The position numbers and the translations under genes were made by a program. Positions 42,374 to 50,004 of a stretch of DNA of 64,000 bases are shown in pieces. How positions within the stretch are numbered: position 1 is the first letter of the stretch; the number at the start of each line of letters is the position of its first letter. The notes under the pieces were generated by a model. It searched no databases and was not told the DNA's origin. It was given only the letters and a program-made list of their open reading frames with translations. This DNA comes from Dongia rigui. Its GTDB lineage: Bacteria > Pseudomonadota > Alphaproteobacteria > Dongiales > Dongiaceae. The DNA is taken from contig NZ_JAXCLX010000001.1 in the NCBI RefSeq assembly GCF_034044635.1, forward strand, positions 744,001 through 808,000, written 5' to 3'.

Positions 42374-43234
42374 ATGGCGCCGCCCATGAGCAATCTGGGC
42401 CTCACTGCCGGCAGCCAGCGCGCTGCCGGCGGGCGCTTTTCGTCGGCCCTCTGGAAATTTCGGGCACGCGCCGCCCTGGTCTGGCTCGGCCTGCTCATCG
42501 GCATCACAGCGTTGCTGTTGCAGTCGGGACTGGATTTCCCGCTGATCCGCGCCAAGCTTCCCTATCTGCTTGGGTTCCATTTGACGCCTGGCGGCTTCCT
42601 GCAAGGGGCCGCGCTCACCCTCTTCATCACCGCCTGCAGCATGATCTTCTCGGTCGTGATCGGCATCCTGACCGCGCTTGGCCGCACGTCGAGCAACGCC
42701 TTCCTCTTCGGCTTGGCAACCTTTTATGCCTCGCTCTTTCGCGGCACGCCGTTACTGGTCCAGGTGCTGATGATCTATCTCGCCTTGCCGCAGGTGGGCA
42801 TCGTGCTGAGCGGCCTCAGTTCCGGCATCATCGCCTTGTCGTTGAATTACGGCGCCTATCTTGCCGAGACCATTCGCAGCGGCATCATCTCGGTCCCGTG
42901 GGGGCAGCGTGAAGCGGCCATGGCGCTGGGCCTTTCGCGCCTGCGCATCGCCGCGCGCATCGTGGCACCGCAGGCTTTGCGCGTCATCATTCCGCCCGCC
43001 GGCGCGCAGTTCATCTCGATGCTGAAGGATTCCTCGCTGGTGTCGCTGATGGGATTGTGGGAAATCAATTTCCTGGCCCAATCGTATGGGCGCGCCACCT
43101 ATCGCTACATGGAGATGCTGATCTCCGCGGCCGCAATCTATTGGGTGATGTCGGTGATCTTGGAACTGCTGCAGGCGCGCCTCGAGCGGCGCTATGGCAG
43201 GGGCTATAGTCGCCAAACTTCTGGAGGTGCCTGA
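42374..43234 (+). CDS. amino acid ABC transporter permease
   Basis: A 286-residue permease of the HisM/GlnP type. A first helix at about residues 34-52 is followed by four or five more and the EAA loop (GQREAAMALGLSRLRIAARIVAPQALRVIIPP). It begins 3 bp after the binding-protein stop and ends in a TGATG overlap with the methyltransferase gene. No ATPase gene is present in this operon, so it must use an ATPase encoded elsewhere, and MetN next door is one possible partner. An alternative start is the ATG at 42386. Confidence 0.9.
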   Translation: MAPPMSNLGLTAGSQRAAGGRFSSALWKFRARAALVWLGLLIGITALLLQSGLDFPLIRAKLPYLLGFHLTPGGFLQGAALTLFITACSMIFSVVIGILTALGRTSSNAFLFGLATFYASLFRGTPLLVQVLMIYLALPQVGIVLSGLSSGIIALSLNYGAYLAETIRSGIISVPWGQREAAMALGLSRLRIAARIVAPQALRVIIPPAGAQFISMLKDSSLVSLMGLWEINFLAQSYGRATYRYMEMLISAAAIYWVMSVILELLQARLERRYGRGYSRQTSGGA

Positions 43235-44136
43235 TGGGCGAGATTCGCATCCTTGATGGCGGCATGGGCCGCCAGCTTGCCAAGATCGGCGCCCCCTTTC
43301 GCATGCCCGAATGGTCGGCGCTGGCGCTCATTGAGGCGCCGGATTTTGTCGAGGAAGCGCACCGGCAGTTCATTGCCAGCGGTGCCCAGATCATCACCAC
43401 CAACAGCTATTCGATCCTGCCGCATCAGATTGGCGATGCCTATTTCGCGGCCAACGGCCAGCGCTTGGCGGATCTGGCTGGGCATCTGGCACGGCGCGCC
43501 GCTGGGCAGAACGTGCTGGTCGCTGGGTCGCTGCCGCCGCTCTTTGGTTCGTACAAGCCGCAGAACTTCGACGCCCTTCGCGCGCCCGCCATCCTCAAAC
43601 TGCTGATTGATGGCCTCGCCCCCCATGTCGATCATTGGCTGGTCGAGACGCAGAGCTCGGTCGACGAAATGCGGGCGGCTGTTGCCGCCCTAGCGGGATC
43701 AACCAAGCCGATCTGGGTGTCCTATACGTTGAAAGACGAGATCGGCCGTGCCCAGCCGCCGGAACTGCGCTCTGGTGAAGCGGTAGCCGCTGCCGCCTAT
43801 GCCGCGGTCGAAGCCGGCGCCGTGGCCGTCCTCTTCAATTGCAGCCAGCCGGAAGTGATGGCACCGGCGATCCGCGCCGCCGCCGAAACTTTAAAGAGCT
43901 TCGGGCGCGGTGACGTCGCCATTGGAGTCTATGCCAATACGTTCGAGGCCGAAGAGGCGAGCGACGCCGCCTATGCCGGCATTTCCAAGCTGCGCCAGGA
44001 TGTCGGGCCGCAACGCTATCTCGACCTCGTCAAGATATGGATCGAGTCAGGCGCCACAATCATCGGCGGTTGCTGCGGGATCGGGCCGGAGCATATCGCC
44101 GCCATCGCCGCCCATGTCGGACGTGACGCCGCCTAG
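43234..44136 (+). CDS. homocysteine S-methyltransferase family protein (MmuM-like)
   Basis: A 300-residue zinc enzyme that transfers a methyl group from S-methylmethionine or a similar donor to homocysteine. It starts MGEIRILDGGMGRQL. The zinc-ligand cysteines are in VLFNCSQPE and in the paired IIGGCCGIGPEHI near the C-terminus. GGAGG precedes the ATG, which shares one base with the permease stop. Linked to an amino-acid importer and close to MetNIQ and MetY, it probably salvages methyl donors to methionine. Confidence 0.92.
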   Translation: MGEIRILDGGMGRQLAKIGAPFRMPEWSALALIEAPDFVEEAHRQFIASGAQIITTNSYSILPHQIGDAYFAANGQRLADLAGHLARRAAGQNVLVAGSLPPLFGSYKPQNFDALRAPAILKLLIDGLAPHVDHWLVETQSSVDEMRAAVAALAGSTKPIWVSYTLKDEIGRAQPPELRSGEAVAAAAYAAVEAGAVAVLFNCSQPEVMAPAIRAAAETLKSFGRGDVAIGVYANTFEAEEASDAAYAGISKLRQDVGPQRYLDLVKIWIESGATIIGGCCGIGPEHIAAIAAHVGRDAA

Positions 44137-44145
44137 TCGATCATC

Positions 44146-45237
44146 CTAGTCGATTGCCTGGCGTTCCGGTTCGCTATAAGCCGGATAGTCCGTATAGCCG
44201 CGCGCACCGCCACCATAGAAGGTCTTTCGGTCAGCCTCCTGCAGCGGCAGCCGGCGGCGCAGACGGTCGGGGAGATCTGGGTTGGCGATGAAGGCGGTGC
44301 CGAAGGCGATAAGATCGGCAGCGCCGCTATCGATGGCACGGGTCGCCGAGGCTTGATCATATCCGGTGTTGAGAATGAGCGGGCGCCCGAAGACGCGCCT
44401 GATCTGCGGCGCCACAACGGCGGCCCCACCGCGTGCTGCGGCATCGAGCGGTTCCACCAGATGCAGATAGGCAAGATCGAAGCGGCCAAGTTCACTGGCG
44501 GCATGGGTGAAGGTGACGGCCGGGTTCGAATCACGCATGTCGTTGAAGTCGAGCCAGGGCGACAGCCGCACGCCGACCCGATTGGGCGCCCAGGCGCCGG
44601 CCGCGGCCTCGACCACTTTCAAGAGGAAGCGGACGCGGTTGGCAATCGGCCCGCCATAGCTGTCGCTGCGCTGGTTGGAGCCATCACGCAGGAACTGGTC
44701 GATGAGATAGCCGCAGGCGGCATGAATCTCGACGCCATCAAAGTCGGCCGCCTTGGCGTTCGCGGTCGCGGCGGCGAACTGGTCGACGATGCGGGCAATC
44801 TCGGCGACACTCAAGGCGCGCGGCTGGACAAATGGCTGCAGGCCTTCGGCGGTATAGGCCTGCCCCGCCGGCGTGATCGCCGAGGGAGCCACCGGTAACG
44901 TGCCTTCCGGCAGAAGCGAGGGATGCGAGATGCGTCCAGCATGGCACAGTTGCAGAAAGATCCGCCCACCGGCCGCATGCACGCGCTCGGTGACCAAGCG
45001 CCACGCCGCGACCTGACGTGGTTCGTGAATGCCGGGGGTATCGAAATAGCTGACGCCTTGCGGCGATATCTGACTGGATTCGGTGATGATGAGGCCGGCC
45101 GAGGCGCGTTGAGCGTAATAGGTGGCATTCATCGGCGCCGCGACACCGCCCGGCGAGCGGTTGCGGGTCATCGGCGCCATCACGATGCGGTTGCTCGTGC
45201 GCAGCGCGCCAAGATCGAAGGTATCAAACAGGGACAT
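44146..45237 (-). CDS. Old Yellow Enzyme family alkene reductase (NemA-like)
   Basis: A 363-residue FMN enzyme expected to reduce activated alkenes with NAD(P)H. Typical parts are MSLFDTFDLGALRTSNRIVMAPMTRNRS, LQLCHAGRISHP, FDGVEIHAACGYLIDQFLRDGSNQRSDSYGG (given here as positions about 166-197), and YTDYP at the end. The motif is normally H-x-A-N-G-Y, where His and Asn/His bind the substrate carbonyl. Here it reads H-A-A-C-G-Y, so the second ligand is cysteine. The ATG at 45237 is preferred to a TTG five codons upstream. It is convergent with the methyltransferase gene. Confidence 0.88.
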   Translation of the reverse strand: MSLFDTFDLGALRTSNRIVMAPMTRNRSPGGVAAPMNATYYAQRASAGLIITESSQISPQGVSYFDTPGIHEPRQVAAWRLVTERVHAAGGRIFLQLCHAGRISHPSLLPEGTLPVAPSAITPAGQAYTAEGLQPFVQPRALSVAEIARIVDQFAAATANAKAADFDGVEIHAACGYLIDQFLRDGSNQRSDSYGGPIANRVRFLLKVVEAAAGAWAPNRVGVRLSPWLDFNDMRDSNPAVTFTHAASELGRFDLAYLHLVEPLDAAARGGAAVVAPQIRRVFGRPLILNTGYDQASATRAIDSGAADLIAFGTAFIANPDLPDRLRRRLPLQEADRKTFYGGGARGYTDYPAYSEPERQAID

Positions 45238-45252
45238 GGCAAACCGGGTCAA

Positions 45253-45660
45253 GGAAATGGATTTCGGACACTGTCCGATAAGGATGGCAGCGACACGAAC
45301 GAGTTTTTCTGCGCCATATGGTCAGCAAATCTCCCTTGCGGAACGATAAATTCGGCCACACTCCCGTTTGTGAAGTGGCATGAAGTGCCCGCATAGACGT
45401 CATAGATGCCCCAAAAAAGCCAAACAACCCCAAATCCCATGGGGTCATATCCAGGATCATGGTGAGTGATAATCGATATCGGGCCAATAAATTGGCAGGC
45501 GACGCGGTGAAATGAGATGGTCGCTCATCAACATGCGCCTGCGACGATTCCTGGGAAGATGAGCAGACGCACCCCGCCGGTATCCTGATCGACGCTTTCC
45601 AATGGCGTGCCGAGGGGCCGGATCTTAGCGGCGCGCCCAAGCGTGCCGGGAGCGTTCCAA
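45253..45660. other. intergenic stretch without a supported gene
   Basis: This 408-bp gap holds short open frames on both strands with no recognisable protein and no good ribosome-binding site. It is less GC-rich than its surroundings in places (for example around 45400-45490) and has only weak dyads, such as CCAATAAATTGG at 45484-45495. It probably contains the divergent promoters of the flanking genes. No RNA gene was recognised. Confidence 0.5.
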
Positions 45661-45993
45661 ATGAAAGACCCACTCAGTTACCGGCCCGCGCCGGAAACGC
45701 AGGAAGACATCGACCGATCGATGCTGTTCGAACGCGCCAGGAAGTTCCTGACGCCCAAAGACGTCATTGTGCTGGCCTGCATTGTTGCCTGCGCCTATTT
45801 CATCAGCGCCAATTTTGGTGAGACGACGCCTTGGGCCAAGCTCAGCGTCGGCCAGCCGCACGGACAGGCATATTGCAGCGACGAGGAGTTGCGGCATTTG
45901 CGGGCCGGGCGCGATGCCTGTTTCGATCCCTCGAACCTGCATCGCACCGATAGCGACAGTGAGCCGTCGCTGCGAAAGATCACCAATACTTGA
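45661..45993 (+). CDS. hypothetical single-pass membrane protein
   Basis: A 110-residue protein. Residues about 32-52 (DVIVLACIVACAYFISANFG) form one membrane helix, with a charged N-terminal part (ETQEDIDRSMLFERARKFL) and a polar C-terminal tail containing two cysteines (YCSDEEL, DACFDPS). GGGAG lies upstream of the ATG at 45661. I do not recognise the family. A strong hairpin follows the stop, which supports an independent transcription unit. Confidence 0.6.
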   Translation: MKDPLSYRPAPETQEDIDRSMLFERARKFLTPKDVIVLACIVACAYFISANFGETTPWAKLSVGQPHGQAYCSDEELRHLRAGRDACFDPSNLHRTDSDSEPSLRKITNT

Positions 45994-46002
45994 CGCATAA
46001 GC

Positions 46003-46031
46003 GGCGTCGCCCCGCCCAAAGGGGCGACGCC
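46003..46031 (+). terminator. hairpin terminator candidate
   Basis: GGCGTCGCCCC and GGGGCGACGCC form a perfect 11-bp stem with loop GCCCAAA, 10 bp after the stop of the 110-residue gene. No T-run follows. The rest of the 358-bp gap to 46352 contains only an FNR-like box. Confidence 0.7.
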
Positions 46032-46220
46032 CGCGCCGACGCGCGCCCAATTTCAGGAAATGACAGCAGCGTTCCGCGGCCAAAGCACCGGTCAGAACGG
46101 GTGCCGGCAGGCGGCGGCTGGTCTTGGCCGAATATTTCACACCCGCTTGCCGTCCCATGTCGAGCCGGGATGGCATCTTGCGGCCGGATGTCGTGACGCG
46201 ATGGTGAATCTGTCACCGGG

Positions 46221-46234
46221 ATGACCTAGATCAT
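46221..46234. promoter_or_regulatory. weak FNR/FixK-like box upstream of the phosphotransacetylase-like gene
   Basis: ATGACCTAGATCAT keeps the TGA and ATCA cores of TTGAT-N4-ATCAA but misses outer bases on both sides and the inner T of the left half. It is centred about 125 bp upstream of the start. It may be a real low-oxygen input, since phosphotransacetylase-type genes are often anaerobically induced, or chance. Confidence 0.35.
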
Positions 46235-46351
46235 TTCCGCATCGCGGCGTTTTGCCATAGCGTAGGCTGTGCTGCCGCGACATAGACCGCGTCGGCCGGG
46301 GCTGGCGGAAACGTCGTACCGCCGAGACAAACAACGCCAAAGGCAGAATTG

Positions 46352-47326
46352 ATGGACCGGGAAGCAATCGGGCGACCGCATGAAAAATACGAGCGCCTGC
46401 TGGCGGCCGCGCGCGCGGCCGGCCCAATTGCCACGGCAGTGGTTCACCCTTGCGATCCGATTGCCCTTGAATCTGCCGTTGAGGCCGCCAAAGCCGAACT
46501 CATTGACCCGATCCTCGTGGGACCGGCGGCAAAGATTCATGCCGCCGCGATACGGGGCGAACTCGATATAGCGGGACTGCCGATTGTCGATGCCGGCCAT
46601 AGTCACGAAGCGGCCGCCCTCGCCGTCGACCTTGTGCGGAAGGGCCGCGCCCAGGCGCTGATGAAAGGCAGCCTGCACACCGATGAACTGATGAGCGCCG
46701 TTGTCGCGCGCGAGACCGGCATCCGCACGGCACGGCGCGTCAGCCATTGTTTCGTGATGGACATACCAGGGCATGCCTCGCCACTGATCATCACGGATGC
46801 GGCGGTCAATATCGCACCGACCCTCGAGGACAAGATCGATATCGTCCAGAACGCGATCGATCTCGCCCATGCGCTGCGGTTCGACGAGGTGCGCGTCGCG
46901 ATCCTCAGCGCCATGGAAACCGTCAACCCGAAGGTCCCGTCGACCATCGAAGCGGCCGCTTTGTGCAAGATGGCGGATCGCGGTCAGATCACCGGGGCCC
47001 TGCTCGACGGGCCGCTGGCGCTCGACAATGCCATCAACCCCGAAGCGGCGCGCGTCAAAGGGATCCGGTCATTCGTCGCCGGGCACGCAAATGTTCTGGT
47101 GGTTCCGGATCTCGAAGCAGGCAACATGCTGGCCAAGAGCCTTTCTTTCCTGGCCGGCGCCGATGCGGCCGGCATCGTGCTGGGGGCCAAGGTACCGATC
47201 ATCCTGACCAGCCGGGCCGACAGCCTGCTGACGCGCCTTGCCTCCTGTGCCGTGGCATGCCTGCTGAATGCCGCCCGCCTGTCCGAAGCCACCAAGGCCA
47301 TCGCCACGCCGCCAATATCGGTGTGA
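46352..47326 (+). CDS. phosphate acetyl/butyryltransferase family protein
   Basis: A 324-residue enzyme of the Pta/Ptb family, which interconverts acyl-CoA and acyl-phosphate. Recognisable stretches are VVHPCDPIALESAVEAAKAEL, ALMKGSLHTDELM near the middle, HCFVMDIPGHASPLIITDAAVNI, and GHANVLVVPDLEAGNMLAKSLSFL at the end. This resembles the C-terminal module of bifunctional hydratase/Pta proteins, here as a stand-alone protein. An ATG at 46352 follows an in-frame TTG, and I used the ATG. No acetate or butyrate kinase gene lies beside it. Confidence 0.85.
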   Translation: MDREAIGRPHEKYERLLAAARAAGPIATAVVHPCDPIALESAVEAAKAELIDPILVGPAAKIHAAAIRGELDIAGLPIVDAGHSHEAAALAVDLVRKGRAQALMKGSLHTDELMSAVVARETGIRTARRVSHCFVMDIPGHASPLIITDAAVNIAPTLEDKIDIVQNAIDLAHALRFDEVRVAILSAMETVNPKVPSTIEAAALCKMADRGQITGALLDGPLALDNAINPEAARVKGIRSFVAGHANVLVVPDLEAGNMLAKSLSFLAGADAAGIVLGAKVPIILTSRADSLLTRLASCAVACLLNAARLSEATKAIATPPISV

Positions 47327-47403
47327 CGCAGGCGACTGGGCCTCCGGCCCGGCCGCTGCTGTGGTTCTAAGGATGGCGATACTGGCTGCGATGGCCAAGA
47401 TCG

Positions 47404-48225
47404 CTAGCTCGGCAATGTCACCGGTGAAGCCCCAGGTAAAGTCCCAGGTAGAGTCCCAGGTAGAGTCTGGGCCATGCGCTTGGCGGCGCGCTGGAAGATG
47501 GGCAGGCACTCAACCGCGCGCGCCAGGCTGAAGCGCACGCTGGGGGCGTGGCAGGCGATGGCGGCCAGGACTTCGCCCCGCGCGTCGCGCACCGGCACGG
47601 CGATGGCTGCAAGGCCCAGCAGGAATTCCTCGCGGTCGAGGCTGTAGCCTTGTTTGGCAATCAAACTGAGCTCGCCGGCAAATGCCTTGGCATCCTTGAT
47701 CGTGTTCGGCGTGAAGGGTGAAAAGTCATAGTTCTTCAAAAGCCGCGCGCGCCGCGCTTCCGGCATGAACGCCAGCAGCAGCTTGCCGCTGGCGGTGCAA
47801 TGCATAGGGACGCGCGAGCCGGGTTCGAGATGGAGGCGCAACGGCCAGCGCGCTTCGACACGGTCGAGGTAGATCACCTCGTCGCCGGCGAGCGCGGTGA
47901 AATTGCAGGTCTCGCCAACGGCGTCGACGACACTTTGCAGGATGGCCCGCCGCTCGGTACCGGCCCCGCCGCGCTGCACATTGAGGCCGAGGCGAAACAG
48001 GCGGGGACCGACCCCGTAATGATGCCCGCCGGGCTCCCGTGCCAGATAGCCGCTGGCACATAAGCGCTGGCAAAGCCGGTGCACCGTCGGTTTCGGCAAA
48101 GCGAGCATGCCGCACAATTCGGCGATGGTCAGGGCACGCCCAGCCGCTGCCACGGCATCGATCAGATCGAGGCCGCGATCCACCGCACTCACCGTCTCCC
48201 GTTCTTTCTGCTTGTCCGAGACCAT
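47404..48225 (-). CDS. IclR family transcriptional regulator with repetitive C-terminus
   Basis: A 273-residue regulator. The winged helix-turn-helix covers about residues 12-70 (VSAVDRGLDLIDAVAAAGRA, LALPKPTVHRLCQRL). The IclR effector domain follows, with LDRVEARWPLRLHLEPGSRVPMH, TASGKLLLAFMP and LDREEFLLGLAAIAVPV. GGGGAGCGAGG precedes the ATG at 48225. The last residues (TLPGTLPGTLPGASPVTLP) are encoded by a 12-bp tandem repeat and look recently expanded. It is divergent from a GMC oxidoreductase and transporter pair, which it probably controls. Confidence 0.9.
   Translation of the reverse strand: MVSDKQKERETVSAVDRGLDLIDAVAAAGRALTIAELCGMLALPKPTVHRLCQRLCASGYLAREPGGHHYGVGPRLFRLGLNVQRGGAGTERRAILQSVVDAVGETCNFTALAGDEVIYLDRVEARWPLRLHLEPGSRVPMHCTASGKLLLAFMPEARRARLLKNYDFSPFTPNTIKDAKAFAGELSLIAKQGYSLDREEFLLGLAAIAVPVRDARGEVLAAIACHAPSVRFSLARAVECLPIFQRAAKRMAQTLPGTLPGTLPGASPVTLPS
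47427..47470. repeat. 12-bp tandem repeat encoding the IclR C-terminus
   Basis: Units start at 47427, 47439 and 47451, with a partial unit at 47463. They read AAGCCCCAGGTA, AAGTCCCAGGTA, GAGTCCCAGGTA and GAGTCTGG. On the gene strand each unit adds four residues of the TLPG type. This is an in-frame array prone to replication slippage, since changes of one unit leave the stop codon in frame. Confidence 0.9.
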
Positions 48226-48256
48226 GGCCTCGCTCCCCTTTTTCGCGACTTTATAC

Positions 48257-48285
48257 TGTCTCGCTAAATGAGACAAATCGTCTCA
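48257..48285. promoter_or_regulatory. operator candidate with three alternating half-sites
   Basis: TGTCTC at 48257, TGAGACA at 48269 and CGTCTCA at 48279 form two overlapping inverted repeats in the 123-bp gap between the IclR gene and the GMC gene. The array lies 32-60 bp upstream of the IclR start and 64-92 bp upstream of the GMC start. Such arrangements suit cooperative IclR binding. Confidence 0.6.
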
Positions 48286-48348
48286 AATCAGGTTGACTCG
48301 CTTTGGGACTTTGGTCAGCCTTGAAATCCAGGGGAGAAAGTCACCGCC

Positions 48349-49974
48349 ATGAGTGTCGCGACAAACGACGAAGCCGACTTCATTGTCGTCGGGGCCGGCT
48401 CGGCCGGCTGCGCGCTGGCCAACCGCTTGTCGGAAGATGGGCGGTACAAGGTTGCGTTGCTCGAGGCCGGGCCCCCGGACCGCCATTTCTGGATCCATCT
48501 GCCGATCGGCTACGGCAAGACGATGTGGGATTCCCGCATCAACTGGCGCTTCGAGACCGAACCAGAACCGTCGATGAATGGCCGCCGCATCTATTGGCCG
48601 CGCGGCCGGGTGCTGGGCGGGTCCTCTTCGATCAACGGGCTCATCGTCATTCGCGGCCAGGCCGAGGATTATGAGGCCTGGCGTCAGTTGGGAAATGTGG
48701 GCTGGGGCTGGGAGGGCGTGCTGCCCTATTTCCGCAAGCTCGAAACCAACCCGGCCTTTCCCGGCGATCCGCTGCATGGCGATGCCGGGCCGCTACATAT
48801 CAGCAGCATCGGCGCACAGCATCCGATCATCGAATCCGTCATTGCCGCCGCGCAGAAACTGGGTGTGCCGCGCAACCCCGATTTCAACGGCGCGCGCCAG
48901 GAAGGTGTCGGCTATTACCAGCTCACGACGCAGCGCGGCTGGCGCCAGAGCAGCGCCGTCGCCTATCTGCGCCCGGCGCAGAAGCGCCCGAATTTGCGCA
49001 TCATCTGCAATGCCGTCGCCACCCGGCTGACATTCGATGGCAAGCGCGCGAACGGCATCGAATATAGCGCGCATGGCGCCCTGCATCGCCTTGGTGCGCG
49101 ACGCGGCGTCGTGCTGTCGGCCGGCGCCGTGCAGTCGCCGCAACTCCTGATGCTGTCCGGCATTGGTCCCGCCGCGCATCTGGCCGAAATGGGCATCCCG
49201 GTCCGTTCCGATCTCCCTGGGGTCGGCGGCAACCTGCAGGATCATCTGCAACTCCGGCTCATCTATCGCCTCAATCGCCGCATCAGCACCAATGACACGC
49301 TGCGTTCGCTGGCCGGACGCGCCCGGATGGGCCTCGAATGGCTCCTTGCCCGCCGTGGACCGCTGGCGATCGGCATCAATCAGGGCGGGCTGTTCACGCG
49401 CGTGATGCCAGAATCGGCGACGCCGGATATCCAATTCCATATTGCGACGCTCTCGGCCGACATGGCGGGCGGCAAGGTGCATGATTTCTCGGGCATGACG
49501 CTGTCGGTCTGCCAGTTGCGGCCGGAAAGCACCGGCACGATCCGCTTGAAGGGCCCCGATCCGCTCCAGGCACCCAGGATCCAGGCCAATTACCTCAGCG
49601 CGGAAGCCGATCGTCGCTGCGCCGTGGCGGCGATCAAATTCGCCCGCACCCTCGCCGCCACCGCACCGCTTGCCGATCTGGTCGAAGACGAATTCCTGCC
49701 AGGTGCCGCGCGTGACAGCGATGACGACCTGCTCGATTTTGCGCGCCAGCACGGCGCCACCATCTTCCACCCTGCCGGTACCTGCCGCATGGGGCCAGCC
49801 CAGGAGGCCATGAATGTCGTCGATCCGCGTCTCAAGGTGTGCGGCATCGGCAATCTGTGGGTCGCCGATTGTTCGGTCATGCCGCGCCTGGTTTCCGGCA
49901 ACACCAACCTGCCCACAATCATGATCGCGGAAAAGGCGGCAGATCTCATCAAAGAGGACCTCGACCACGCGTAA
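48349..49974 (+). CDS. GMC family FAD-dependent oxidoreductase
   Basis: A 541-residue flavoprotein of the choline dehydrogenase/alcohol oxidase type. The N-terminal FAD site is DFIVVGAGSAGCALANRLSE. YWPRGRVLGGSSSINGLIVI and VVLSAGAVQSPQLLMLSGIGP are GMC signatures. The C-terminal catalytic histidine region is HPAGTCRMGP, followed by VADCSVMPRLVSGNTNLPT. GGGGAGAAA precedes the ATG. It is divergent from an IclR regulator and followed after 30 bp by a transporter gene, so the pair probably takes up and oxidises one alcohol-type substrate. Cellular electron acceptor is unknown. Confidence 0.9.
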   Translation: MSVATNDEADFIVVGAGSAGCALANRLSEDGRYKVALLEAGPPDRHFWIHLPIGYGKTMWDSRINWRFETEPEPSMNGRRIYWPRGRVLGGSSSINGLIVIRGQAEDYEAWRQLGNVGWGWEGVLPYFRKLETNPAFPGDPLHGDAGPLHISSIGAQHPIIESVIAAAQKLGVPRNPDFNGARQEGVGYYQLTTQRGWRQSSAVAYLRPAQKRPNLRIICNAVATRLTFDGKRANGIEYSAHGALHRLGARRGVVLSAGAVQSPQLLMLSGIGPAAHLAEMGIPVRSDLPGVGGNLQDHLQLRLIYRLNRRISTNDTLRSLAGRARMGLEWLLARRGPLAIGINQGGLFTRVMPESATPDIQFHIATLSADMAGGKVHDFSGMTLSVCQLRPESTGTIRLKGPDPLQAPRIQANYLSAEADRRCAVAAIKFARTLAATAPLADLVEDEFLPGAARDSDDDLLDFARQHGATIFHPAGTCRMGPAQEAMNVVDPRLKVCGIGNLWVADCSVMPRLVSGNTNLPTIMIAEKAADLIKEDLDHA

Positions 49975-50004
49975 CGCCTTATAACAAGACTGAAACGGGA
50001 GGAA

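Noticed and set aside
45224-45673. 149-codon minus-strand frame in the gap after the Old Yellow Enzyme gene
   Set aside because: No ribosome-binding site, no domain, and composition unlike the neighbours. It also overlaps the start of the OYE gene.
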